Shown piece by piece: positions 49,966 to 58,667 of a DNA stretch of 64,000 nt. A model generated the notes under the pieces. That model was not told the origin of the DNA. It did no database searches and saw only the letters and a list, made by a program, of their open reading frames with translations. This DNA is from JABJAG01 sp038137215. GTDB lineage: Bacteria > Pseudomonadota > Alphaproteobacteria > UBA6615. The stretch lies in contig JAYQBG010000001.1 of NCBI GenBank assembly GCA_038137215.1, positions 1 to 64,000 on the forward strand, written 5' to 3'. The position numbers were made by a program, and so were the translations under genes. How positions within the stretch are numbered: position 1 is the first letter of the stretch; the number at the start of each line of letters is the position of its first letter.

Positions 49966-52209
49966 ATGGCTGAACTCTCAGAAATTCAGGCGAAATACCT
50001 GCCGGTGGCGCAGGACCTGCCGAGCCCGGTGTTTACCGACGATCACCCGGCGGGCAACGCGCGCGCGAATTTCGAGCTGGTGTCGGACTACAAGCCCGCC
50101 GGCGACCAGCCCCGGGCGATCGAGGACCTGATCGCCGGCCTGGACGCCGATGAAAAGGATCAGGTGCTGCTGGGTGTGACCGGGTCGGGCAAGACCTTCA
50201 CCATGGCCCATGTGATCGAGCGGACGGGCCGTCCGGCCCTACTCCTGGCCCCTAACAAGACACTGGCCGCCCAGCTGTTTGCGGAGATGAAGGGCTTCTT
50301 CCCGAACAACGCGGTCGAGTATTTCGTCTCCTATTACGACTATTACCAGCCCGAGGCCTATGTCCCACGCTCGGACACCTATATCGAGAAGGAATCCTCG
50401 ATCAACGAGCAGATCGACCGGATGCGCCATTCCGCAACCCGTGTCCTGTTCGAACGGCGCGATGTGATCATCGTCGCCTCGGTGTCCTGTATCTACGGCA
50501 TCGGGGATGCAGAATCCTATCTGAAGATGACCAAGAACTACGCCGTCGGCGACCGTGTGGACAGCACGCAAATTCTGCGCGATCTGACCGAACTGCAGTA
50601 CCGGCGCAACGACTCCAACTTCTATCGCGGCATGCTCCGCGCGCGCGGTGACACCATCGAAATTTTCCCGGCCCATCTGGAAGACCGGGCCTGGCGGCTG
50701 TCCCTGTTTGGCGACGAGATCGAATCCATCAAGGAGTTCGATCCGCTGACCGGGGCGAGCATGGCCGATCTGGAGACCATCAAGGTTTTCGCCAATTCCC
50801 ATCACATCACGCCCAAGCCGTCCCTGCAGCAGGCGATCAAGACGATCAAGGCCGAGCTCGACAGCCGGCTGACCCAGCTCAACGCCGAGGGGCGCCTGCT
50901 CGAGGCGCAACGGATCGAACAGCGCACCACCTTCGATCTGGAAATGATCGCGGCAACAGGCGTGTGTCCGGGTATCGAGAACTACTCGCGCCATCTCACC
51001 GGCCGCAGCCCGGGTGAGCCGCCGCCCACCCTGTTCGAGTATCTGCCGCAGGATGCACTTCTCTTTGTCGATGAATCTCACATCACCGTGCCCCAGGTGG
51101 GCGGCATGTTCCGGGGCGACCTGTCGCGCAAGGGCACGCTGGCCGAGTTCGGCTTCCGCCTGCCCTCCTGCGTAGACAACCGACCGCTCAAATTCGAGGA
51201 ATGGTACGCCATGCGGCCCCAGACGATTTACGTCTCGGCGACCCCGGGCGACTGGGAGCTGGAGCAGACCGGCGGTGTCTTCGCCGAGCAAGTCGTGCGC
51301 CCGACGGGGCTGACGGACCCGGTCTGCATTGTCCGGCCGGTCGGGACCCAAGTCGATGACCTGATCGCGGAATGTCAGGAGGTCACGGCCAAGGGTGGCC
51401 GCGTTCTGGTCACGACGCTGACCAAACGCATGTCGGAGGATCTGACCGAATACATGCACGAGCAGGGCCTGAAAGTCCGCTACATGCATTCCGATATCGA
51501 TACGCTCGAACGGATCGAGATTCTGCGCGATCTGCGCCTCGGCACCTTCGATATTCTTATCGGCATCAATCTGTTGCGCGAGGGCCTCGACATTCCCGAA
51601 TGTGCGCTGGTGGCCATTCTGGATGCCGACAAGGAAGGCTATCTCCGCTCCAAGACCTCGCTGGTGCAGACCATCGGCCGCGCCGCGCGCAACGTGGACG
51701 GCCGGGTGATCCTCTATGCCGACACCATGACCGACAGTCTGACCGCGGCCCTGGATGAAACCGCACGGCGGCGCGAGAAGCAGCAGGCCTACAACGCCGC
51801 GAACGGCATCACTCCGGAATCGATCCGCTCGAATATCTCCGACATCCTGCAAAGCGTGTTCGAGCGCGACCGGGTCACCGTCGAGACCGAGGATGACGAA
51901 ACCAGCCATCTCGTCGGCAAGGATCTGCAGACCTATATCGGCGAACTGGAACAGCGGATGCAGACGGCCGCTGCCGATCTGGAGTTCGAGGAAGCCGCCC
52001 GGCTGCGCGACGAGATCAAACGTCTGGAAGAGCAGGAACTGGCCTCCATGGGCGCCGACCTGGACGGCTCACCCTGGCGGGAGGGCAATGACGCCGAAGC
52101 CGGACTTCGGGCTCAGCGCGCCGCCCGCACCAAAGCGAATATGACCGCCAAACCGCAGCGCGGCTCCGGCAAGGACGGGCGAAAGCGCCGCAGCCGCCGC
52201 GGACCTTGA
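49966..52209 (+). CDS. uvrB: Excinuclease ABC subunit B
   Basis: 747 residues. Walker A is GVTGSGKTFTMA (about 68-79), the damage-probing hairpin region is YYDYYQPEAYVPRSDTYIEKE, the DEAD-type motif reads LLFVDESHIT, the late helicase motif is QTIGRAARN, and the UVR domain near the C-terminus (LEFEEAARLRDEIKRLE) binds UvrC. A Lys/Arg-rich tail of about 40 residues is extra. UvrB loads on damaged DNA from UvrA and recruits UvrC. No alphaproteobacterial LexA box (GTTC-N7-GTTC) is visible upstream; a CCTATATAAAG patch lies next to the start. Confidence 0.97.
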   Translation: MAELSEIQAKYLPVAQDLPSPVFTDDHPAGNARANFELVSDYKPAGDQPRAIEDLIAGLDADEKDQVLLGVTGSGKTFTMAHVIERTGRPALLLAPNKTLAAQLFAEMKGFFPNNAVEYFVSYYDYYQPEAYVPRSDTYIEKESSINEQIDRMRHSATRVLFERRDVIIVASVSCIYGIGDAESYLKMTKNYAVGDRVDSTQILRDLTELQYRRNDSNFYRGMLRARGDTIEIFPAHLEDRAWRLSLFGDEIESIKEFDPLTGASMADLETIKVFANSHHITPKPSLQQAIKTIKAELDSRLTQLNAEGRLLEAQRIEQRTTFDLEMIAATGVCPGIENYSRHLTGRSPGEPPPTLFEYLPQDALLFVDESHITVPQVGGMFRGDLSRKGTLAEFGFRLPSCVDNRPLKFEEWYAMRPQTIYVSATPGDWELEQTGGVFAEQVVRPTGLTDPVCIVRPVGTQVDDLIAECQEVTAKGGRVLVTTLTKRMSEDLTEYMHEQGLKVRYMHSDIDTLERIEILRDLRLGTFDILIGINLLREGLDIPECALVAILDADKEGYLRSKTSLVQTIGRAARNVDGRVILYADTMTDSLTAALDETARRREKQQAYNAANGITPESIRSNISDILQSVFERDRVTVETEDDETSHLVGKDLQTYIGELEQRMQTAAADLEFEEAARLRDEIKRLEEQELASMGADLDGSPWREGNDAEAGLRAQRAARTKANMTAKPQRGSGKDGRKRRSRRGP

Positions 52210-52210
52210 G

Positions 52211-52621
52211 TTAGATTTCCCCGATCTGCTCCATCAGCGCCAGCCGGTCGCCCAGCACCCAGACCTTGTTGATCTTCCCGCCGGCCATGGTGAACATCGC
52301 CACGCCAGCATATTCGATCCACCGGCCCGTGGGCGCATGATCGAACAGCCTGCCTTCATGGGTGCCGGTATAGGTCAGACGGGCCACCGCGCGGTCTTCG
52401 GTGACAATGGTTTCCTCGATCGCGTTGTGAAAGTCGGGGAAGGCATCCCGGATCGTCTGCATATATCCCGCGAAGGCTTCATGACCGGTCACATGCAGAC
52501 CGATCGACCCGCGGAAATCGATCTTTGGGTCGAGAATTTCGCGCATCACCGCGTCGTCCCAGGTGTTCCACATGACATTGAAGAAGGTCTCGACGAGACG
52601 GTGATTGTCAGGGGCAGACAT
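52211..52621 (-). CDS. SnoaL-like NTF2-fold protein
   Basis: 136 residues of the SnoaL/ester-cyclase group: VETFFNVMWNTWDDAVMREIL, FRGSIGLHVTGHEAFAGYMQTI and WIEYAGVAMFTMAGGKINKVW. These proteins have a cone-shaped barrel used by varied small-molecule enzymes; function cannot be named. Convergent with uvrB (one base between stops) and 11 bases after the MsrA-like gene, so the two are likely co-transcribed. Confidence 0.82.
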   Translation of the reverse strand: MSAPDNHRLVETFFNVMWNTWDDAVMREILDPKIDFRGSIGLHVTGHEAFAGYMQTIRDAFPDFHNAIEETIVTEDRAVARLTYTGTHEGRLFDHAPTGRWIEYAGVAMFTMAGGKINKVWVLGDRLALMEQIGEI

Positions 52622-52632
52622 GGGCAGCGCCG

Positions 52633-53148
52633 CTACTTCTTCTTTTTGCGCTTCACGAACAGATCCGCCATCCAGCTCCGGATATCGAGCCGTTCCTTAT
52701 ACTTCTGATGGTAGTCCTCGGCCTCCCAGAAGGTCGGGGCCGGCTGGATGGTGGTCACGATCGGTTCCTCATACTTTCCCGATGCGTCCTTGGCAGCCTT
52801 CGATTCGCGTGCCACCCGTGCCTGATACTCATCATGGGTGAAAATCGCAGAGCGGTACTGGGTGCCGATGTCCTTGTCCTGGCGGTTCAGCTGGGTCGGG
52901 TCGTGAATCTCCCAGAAGATATCGAGCAGGGTTTCATAGGTGACGACCGTGGGATCAAACTCCAGATGCACAACCTCGGCATGACCCGTATCGCCTGTGC
53001 AGACATCTTCATAGGTCGGATTTTGCGTGTGGCCGCCGGTGTAGCCGGCCCAGGACTTGTTCACGCCCTCGACCTGATCGAAGATCTGTTGTGAGTACCA
53101 GAAGCGGCCGGTCCCGAATGTCGCAAGCGCCACGTATCTTCTGTTCAT
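52633..53148 (-). CDS. MsrA homologue lacking the catalytic cysteine
   Basis: 171 residues with the whole MsrA fold: GYTGGHTQNPTYEDVCTGDTGHAEVVHLEFDP, YRSAIFTHDEYQ and TFWEAEDYHQKY. Peptide methionine sulfoxide reductases of this type begin GCFWC or GCFWG, where the first Cys attacks the sulfoxide. Here the motif is GRFWY: the codons CGC and TAC replace Cys codons, each one transition away from TGC. Only the Cys of YEDVC remains. The rest is well preserved, so it may bind methionine sulfoxide without reducing it, or be in early decay. The neighbouring MscS gene is also broken. Confidence 0.9.
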   Translation of the reverse strand: MNRRYVALATFGTGRFWYSQQIFDQVEGVNKSWAGYTGGHTQNPTYEDVCTGDTGHAEVVHLEFDPTVVTYETLLDIFWEIHDPTQLNRQDKDIGTQYRSAIFTHDEYQARVARESKAAKDASGKYEEPIVTTIQPAPTFWEAEDYHQKYKERLDIRSWMADLFVKRKKKK

Positions 53149-53189
53149 GTCGAAATTCCTTCTACCCGTGGGGTCAGCCGCGCCGCCAC

Positions 53190-54019
53190 CTAGGCGGCGG
53201 GCGGTCCCGTCAGGACGGCGATCCGTCCGCCGCTCATCAACTCGACCCCTGCGCCCTTGAGGGCGGCATAGGCGGCCCGGTTCACCTCGAAACGGGTCCG
53301 GAAGTAGCGTGAGCTCGGCACTCAGTACCGCAGGCCAAGAATGATCGCACCATAGCCGAAATCATGAATTCCGACCTGGGGATCACCCCCTCAGCCAGGT
53401 TCGGAAAATCCTCGAGCGCCGCCGCGATAGCCGAAATAGCCACTTCCGGGTCGCTGGCGGCCGCGATAACGATCTGGGATTCGACGATCCGATGAGTGTC
53501 CGAGTTGACCAGAATCTCACCCACAACCTTCCGGTTGGGAATCGTGATGCGCTCCTGATCCTCGCCGATGAGAGTGGTTGCCGAAAGGTTGACTTCGTCA
53601 ACGACACCACTGACATCCTGAACCAAAATGGTGTCCCCGACGGTGAAAGGGCGGGTGAGGATGATGACCAGCCCGGCGCCGTAGTTCGAGACCGGCCCCT
53701 GAATAGCGAAAGACAGGCCAAGGGCCGCCGCACCGCCCAGAGCGACCAGCGGAGCGATATCGATCCCGAAATTGCTGAGGGTAATGATGACGACGATCAC
53801 CATCAGAACGATCTTCACCACAATCCCGGCAAACCGCGAGAGGGTGACATCGATCTTGCGCCGCTCGCACAGGACGACCACCCGGCGGCTGAGGAACCCG
53901 GCGACCTTCAGACCGATCAGCAGGATGACCAGCGCGCCAATCAGCTGCAAGCCATAGGCAATGGCGAATTCCGACGCGACGTCGATGATGTTGCTGATCA
54001 TCTGAATTTGCGGTTCCAT
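53190..54019 (-). pseudogene. MscS-type mechanosensitive channel gene, frameshifted and with an internal stop
   Basis: From the ATG at 54019 the frame encodes a small MscS channel: IGLKVAGFLSRRVVVL, the pore helix GAAALGLSFAIQGPVSNYGAG, and the beta domain IGEDQERITIPNRKVVGEIL. Around 53386-53390, a run of five G (minus strand), the coding frame jumps. The other frame continues with PQVGIHDFGYGAIILGLRY, hits TGA at 53322-53324 where Trp is expected, then reads VPSSRYFRTRFEVNRAAYAA to a TAG at 53190-53192. Two independent lesions make a functional C-terminus unlikely. In the first frame the protein ends at 53282 with a meaningless tail. Confidence 0.85.
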
Positions 54020-54259
54020 GCCAAATTTCCTTGCGAGGCCGCGATCCGGATCGGCAATTTATCGACATTCGGCCCATGCGGCCATGCCGTCCTTCATGAT
54101 CCGCACCATGGGCGGCGGCAAAGCGCGGGCGCCGCGAACAGGAACCCCAGAATTCTCTTGAAAACACGCCGCGCCATCGCGATGTAGTTCGGGCATTGCG
54201 ACCGTCCTGCCGGGCGGGCCCAACGGGACACAGATTCCGGGAGAGATAATATCAGCTAT

Positions 54260-55222
54260 ATGGGTTTCCTTCTGGCCGCCATCGGACTGGCGCTGCTTCT
54301 GTTTTCGGCAGACTACATGGTGCGCGGGGCGGTCGGCGTGGCCCGGCGAATTGGTTTGTCGCCGCTGATTATCGGTCTCAGCGTGGTCGCCACCGGCACC
54401 TCCGCGCCCGAACTGGTGACAACCCTGACCGCGACGCTCGAAGGCGCCCCTGACCTGGCGCTCGGCAATGTCATCGGCAGCAATCTGGCCAATATGCTCC
54501 TGATTCTTGGGGTTGCCGCCCTGTTGCAACCGGTCACCTGTGCGCCGCGGGTGATCGCGCGTGACGGCTCCATGGTGCTGGTCGCCACGGTTCTGTTTGT
54601 GGGTGTGGCCATGACCGGCGTGATCGTCTTCTGGCACGGCCTCGTGCTGCTTGGCGCGCTCTTCGCCTATCTAGCCTATACTTATCAGGCCGAACGCAAA
54701 TCCGAGGCTGACAGCCTGCACGCCAAGGAGGTCGAGGAGGTTTCGGGTGTGCCCGAACGGGCCTGGGTCGCAACAGGGCTACTGATCGGTGGCCTGATCG
54801 GGACCATCGTCGGCGCGCAATTGCTGGTGACCGGCGGTGTCACCGTTGCCGAATCACTGGGCGTTTCCAAAACCGTCATCGGCCTTACACTCGTGGCCAT
54901 CGGCACCAGTCTGCCCGAACTCGCGATCGTGGTCGTGGCCAGCATGCGCGGCCACACCGATGTCGCCCTGGGCAATGTTCTCGGCAGCAACATCTTCAAC
55001 CTGCTCGGGATCACCGGCGTGGTCGCACTCGTCTCACCCCTCGAGGTGTCTGCGAGCCTGCTGCAGTTCGATATCTGGCTGTTGCTCGGCGTGACCGTGT
55101 TGCTGATTCCCCTGATGCTGACCGGCGGCCGCCTGTCCCGCCGCGAGGGTGCGCTTCTGCTTTTTCTCTACGTGGGCTTCCTGGCGTTTCAGTCCGAGAA
55201 TGTGCGCGGCCTGATCCTCTAG
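54260..55222 (+). CDS. Calcium/sodium antiporter (YrbG/CaxA-like, CaCA family)
   Basis: 320 residues and ten or eleven helices in two inverted halves. Each carries the ion-binding alpha repeat: VVATGTSAPELVTTLTA with GNVIGSNLANMLLILG, and LVAIGTSLPELAIVVVAS with GNVLGSNIFNLLGITG. A charged cytoplasmic loop (about 145-170) separates them. It exchanges Ca2+ for Na+ or H+ across the inner membrane. The 240 bases before it, up to the MscS gene, show no gene I can support. Confidence 0.93.
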   Translation: MGFLLAAIGLALLLFSADYMVRGAVGVARRIGLSPLIIGLSVVATGTSAPELVTTLTATLEGAPDLALGNVIGSNLANMLLILGVAALLQPVTCAPRVIARDGSMVLVATVLFVGVAMTGVIVFWHGLVLLGALFAYLAYTYQAERKSEADSLHAKEVEEVSGVPERAWVATGLLIGGLIGTIVGAQLLVTGGVTVAESLGVSKTVIGLTLVAIGTSLPELAIVVVASMRGHTDVALGNVLGSNIFNLLGITGVVALVSPLEVSASLLQFDIWLLLGVTVLLIPLMLTGGRLSRREGALLLFLYVGFLAFQSENVRGLIL

Positions 55223-55506
55223 GCGATTTGCGCACAACCAAATGCCAGACAAGTCACTGTTTTGAAACATTTTTTGAAAGCCCGGGCCATCGCACCCATG
55301 GCGTTTCAGAGCGATTTTATAAGTGGAAACAGCACGCTGTCTGGGCGCCCATTTTTTGGGCAACCCGGTAAACTCGCAATGATTTCCGGGGTAAGTGACA
55401 ATCTGCGGCCCATCGCTACACAGACTTATCCACGTGAACGGGGGACAACACGTTTCGCCATTCACCGGTTGTGAAGGCCCCCTTGGCACGGGTATTTAGC
55501 TATCTG

Positions 55507-57531
55507 ATGACTGATACCGCCGAGAACCAACCCACGACCGAAACGGACACGTCCGCGCCCGGGAACGGGCTGGACGTGATCCGCGCGCGGTTGCGGACCC
55601 TGCCCGAAGGACCCGGCGTCTATCGCATGCTGAATGGTGACGGAGACGCGCTGTACGTTGGCAAGGCGCGCAACCTGAAACGCCGGGTGACCAACTACAC
55701 CCAGTTGACGCGCCTGCCCTATCGCCTGCAGCGCATGGTGGCCGAGACCGTCGAGCTGGAGATTGTCACCACCCACACCGAGGCTGAGGCGCTGCTCCTC
55801 GAATCCAACCTCATCAAGCGGCTGGCCCCGCGCTACAATGTGCTGCTGCGCGACGACAAGAGCTTTCCCTATATCCTGCTCACCGGCCACATGGACCGGC
55901 AGACCAGCAAGACCGGGGCCGACCCCAATGTACGCAAAGCCCGGAAAGATCTCAAATCCCGGCGTCAAAACCGGGCCGGGCCCGATCCGGCCGACTGGCC
56001 GGGCGTGGTCAAATACCGCGGCGCGCGCACATTGCCGGGTGAGTATTTCGGGCCCTTTGCATCGGCCGGTGCCGTCAATCGCACTCTCAATGCGCTCGAG
56101 CGCGCCTTCCTGCTGCGCAGTTGCTCCGACGCTGTCTTCTCGGGCCGCAGCCGCCCCTGCCTCAAATATCAGCTCAAGCGCTGTGTGGCACCCTGTGTCG
56201 GGCATGTCACGGAAGACGACTACAATCTCCTGATCGATCAGGCGCGCAGCTTTCTGACAGGCCGATCCCGCGAGATACAGGACGAGCTTGCCGCCGCCAT
56301 GCAGGACGCTTCCGACCGCATGGAATTCGAGGCCGCCGCCCGCTACCGCGACCGCATCCGCGCCATGACGCAAATTCAGTCCCATCAGGACATCAACATT
56401 GAGAATCTGGACATCCGCGACGCCGATATCGTGGCCGCCGAAGAAAGCGGCGGGCGCATCTGTATTCAGGTCTTCTTCTTCCGGTCCGGCCGCAACTACG
56501 GCAACCGGGCCTATTTTCCGCGACACGACAAATCAGAGGATATCGAGGCCGTACTTACGGCGTTTCTCGGCCAGTTCTACGAGAACAAACCGGCGCCGCC
56601 GGATATTTTGCTGAGTCACAAGCTGCCCGAGATCGATCTGATTGCCGAAGCACTCAGCGTGCGGACCGAGCGTAAGGTCTCCGCTTCTGTCCCCCAACGC
56701 GGCGCCAAGCGGAAGCTTGTCGATCACACCCGCACCAATGCACGCGATGCCCTCGAACGCCGGCTGGCGGAAAGCGCGACCACCCGCGACCTGATGGCCC
56801 AGGTCGGCGAACTGTTCGGGCTCGATTCACCGCCCGAACGGATCGAAGTCTATGACAATTCCCACGTCCAGGGCTCTCATGCGACCGGGGCGATGATTGT
56901 GGCGGGACCGGACGGCTTCATCAAACCGGCCTATCGTCGGTTCAACATGCGCGGCGCGGCCACGAAGGATCGCGACGGATACAGCCCCGGCGATGATTTT
57001 GCGATGATGAACGAAGTCCTCACCCGGCGATTTTCCCGCGCCCTGAAAGAAGACCCGGACCGTACGAAAGGCCAGTGGCCGGACCTTATCCTGATCGATG
57101 GCGGCAAGGGTCAGCTCTCATCTGCGGCAAACGCACTCTCGGAGCTGGGAATCGATGATGTGCCCATCGTCGGGATTGCCAAGGGGCCCGACCGGGATGC
57201 AGGCCGTGAACATTTCTTCACCGTTGATGGCGATCCGGACGGGTTCCAGCTTCCGCCGCGCGACCCGGTTCTCTACTATCTGCAACGACTTCGGGATGAA
57301 TCGCACAGGTTCGTGATCGGCGGACATCGACAGAAACGATCACGCGCGATCACGCATAACCCGCTCGACGAGATTCCCGGTATCGGCGCGCGGCGCAAGC
57401 GGGCCCTACTCAACCATTTCGGCTCAGCCCGCGCGGTGTCCGAAGCCGGGCTTCAGGATCTGGAAAAGGTGGACGGCATCAACAATACCGTGGCACGTCG
57501 TATATACGATTTCTTTCATACGGCCGCCTGA
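55507..57531 (+). CDS. uvrC: Excinuclease ABC subunit C
   Basis: 674 residues. A GIY-YIG nuclease domain at the N-terminus (GPGVYRMLNGDGDALYVGKARNLKRRV), the UVR motif for UvrB contact (FEAAARYRDRIRAM), an RNase H-like nuclease domain (IEVYDNSHVQGSHATGAMIV and LILIDGGKGQLSSA), and a helix-hairpin-helix end (IPGIGARRKRALLNHFGSARAV). It makes both incisions in nucleotide excision repair. I use the ATG at 55507; a GTG at 55471 would add 12 residues. First gene of uvrC-pgsA-mobB-moeA-moaD-moaE. The 284 bases upstream hold no gene. Confidence 0.96.
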   Translation: MTDTAENQPTTETDTSAPGNGLDVIRARLRTLPEGPGVYRMLNGDGDALYVGKARNLKRRVTNYTQLTRLPYRLQRMVAETVELEIVTTHTEAEALLLESNLIKRLAPRYNVLLRDDKSFPYILLTGHMDRQTSKTGADPNVRKARKDLKSRRQNRAGPDPADWPGVVKYRGARTLPGEYFGPFASAGAVNRTLNALERAFLLRSCSDAVFSGRSRPCLKYQLKRCVAPCVGHVTEDDYNLLIDQARSFLTGRSREIQDELAAAMQDASDRMEFEAAARYRDRIRAMTQIQSHQDINIENLDIRDADIVAAEESGGRICIQVFFFRSGRNYGNRAYFPRHDKSEDIEAVLTAFLGQFYENKPAPPDILLSHKLPEIDLIAEALSVRTERKVSASVPQRGAKRKLVDHTRTNARDALERRLAESATTRDLMAQVGELFGLDSPPERIEVYDNSHVQGSHATGAMIVAGPDGFIKPAYRRFNMRGAATKDRDGYSPGDDFAMMNEVLTRRFSRALKEDPDRTKGQWPDLILIDGGKGQLSSAANALSELGIDDVPIVGIAKGPDRDAGREHFFTVDGDPDGFQLPPRDPVLYYLQRLRDESHRFVIGGHRQKRSRAITHNPLDEIPGIGARRKRALLNHFGSARAVSEAGLQDLEKVDGINNTVARRIYDFFHTAA

Positions 57532-57547
57532 CTCGACGGCAAAACGG

Positions 57548-58114
57548 ATGCACCAGATGACCATCCCGAATCTGCTGACGTTTTCACGGGTCGCCCTGAT
57601 CCCGTTGCTGATCCTTCTGCTGTTTCTTGAAGGTGTGCAATTCCGCTGGTGGGCCGTCGGACTCTTCGCATTTCTGGCGATCACCGACTATCTGGATGGG
57701 TATCTCGCCCGGAAACTGCATCAGCACAGCGAGCTGGGTGCGCTGATCGATCCCATTGCCGACAAGGTCCTGGTGGGGGCAATCGTCATCGCGCTGGTCG
57801 GCACCGGTGACATCGCACGCTGGGACATCGCCGGGGCAATTCTGATCCTGAGCCGCGAATTTCTGGTTTCGGGACTGCGTGAATTTCTGGCGCTGCGCAA
57901 TCTGCCGCTGCCGGTCACCAGGCTCGCGAAATGGAAGACAACCGTGCAGCTCGTCGCGATCACACTCTACCTTCTGCCCCCGCTTGGCATCGCCGGGCAA
58001 TCGGGGATCACATCGGCCGTGTGGTGGCTTGCCACGGTGCTGACGCTGGTCACCGGATACGACTACGTCACAACTGCCACCCGGCGGCTCTCAGATCGCA
58101 GTCCGGAGCGCTGA
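57548..58114 (+). CDS. pgsA: CDP-diacylglycerol-glycerol-3-phosphate 3-phosphatidyltransferase
   Basis: 188 residues and about five helices. The CDP-alcohol phosphotransferase motif DYLDGYLAR followed by GALIDPIADK (D-x2-DG-x2-AR-x8-G-x3-D-x3-D) is complete. It makes phosphatidylglycerol phosphate in the inner membrane. The start may be the ATG at 57548 or 57557. Located 17 bases after uvrC; the uvrC-pgsA order is common in bacteria. Confidence 0.95.
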   Translation: MHQMTIPNLLTFSRVALIPLLILLLFLEGVQFRWWAVGLFAFLAITDYLDGYLARKLHQHSELGALIDPIADKVLVGAIVIALVGTGDIARWDIAGAILILSREFLVSGLREFLALRNLPLPVTRLAKWKTTVQLVAITLYLLPPLGIAGQSGITSAVWWLATVLTLVTGYDYVTTATRRLSDRSPER

Positions 58115-58115
58115 C

Positions 58116-58664
58116 GTGAACGCCGAGACAAAGATTGCGGGCATCGTCGGCTGGCACAACAGCGGCAAGACCACCCTCCTGGTGGCCGTCGTTGAGGAGC
58201 TCGTGTCACGCGGCCATCGCGTCTCGACGGTCAAACACGCGCATCACGCCCTCGATGTGGACACGCCCGGCAAGGATTCCTGGCGGCATCGCAACGCCGG
58301 CGCGACGGAGGTCATGGTCGGATCCAAATCACGCTGGGCCCTGATGCACGAACTGCGCGGTGCAGCGGAACCGGATCTGGACACGCTGATCGCCCGAATG
58401 AGCCCTGTCGATCTCGTGCTGGTCGAGGGCTTCAAGACCGCGCAGCATGACAAGATCGAGGTGTATCGGGACGGAATTGAAGAACCACCCATCGCTTATA
58501 CCGACAGCCGGGTGGTGGCTGTCGCGAGCGATGTCCGCCTCGAACGCCTTGGCAAGGGCGTGACCCGGCTCAATATCAACGAGCCTCGCGCGGTCGCCGA
58601 TTTCATCGAACACCATTGGGCGTTGCAGCACCGCACCCCGGCGCAGTCCCCGCAGCGAAGCTGA
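58116..58664 (+). CDS. mobB: Molybdopterin-guanine dinucleotide biosynthesis adaptor MobB
   Basis: 182 residues starting with GTG, two bases after pgsA. The P-loop GWHNSGKTTLLVAVVEEL and STVKHAHHALDVDTPGKDSWRHRNAGA are diagnostic; LVLVEGFKTAQHDKIEVYR is the third family block. MobB binds GTP and assists MobA in attaching GMP to molybdopterin. MobA is not in the window. Confidence 0.94.
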   Translation: MNAETKIAGIVGWHNSGKTTLLVAVVEELVSRGHRVSTVKHAHHALDVDTPGKDSWRHRNAGATEVMVGSKSRWALMHELRGAAEPDLDTLIARMSPVDLVLVEGFKTAQHDKIEVYRDGIEEPPIAYTDSRVVAVASDVRLERLGKGVTRLNINEPRAVADFIEHHWALQHRTPAQSPQRS

Positions 58665-58667
58665 GCC

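Noticed and set aside
50239..51909. 556-codon open frame on the minus strand
   Set aside because: It lies entirely opposite uvrB, whose motifs are complete; the composition is a mirror of GC-rich codon use and shows no domain.
54059..54637. 192-codon open frame on the minus strand between the MscS remnant and the exchanger gene
   Set aside because: Mostly antisense to the exchanger; low-complexity His/Gly/Arg translation with no family character. The 240-base gap is left empty.
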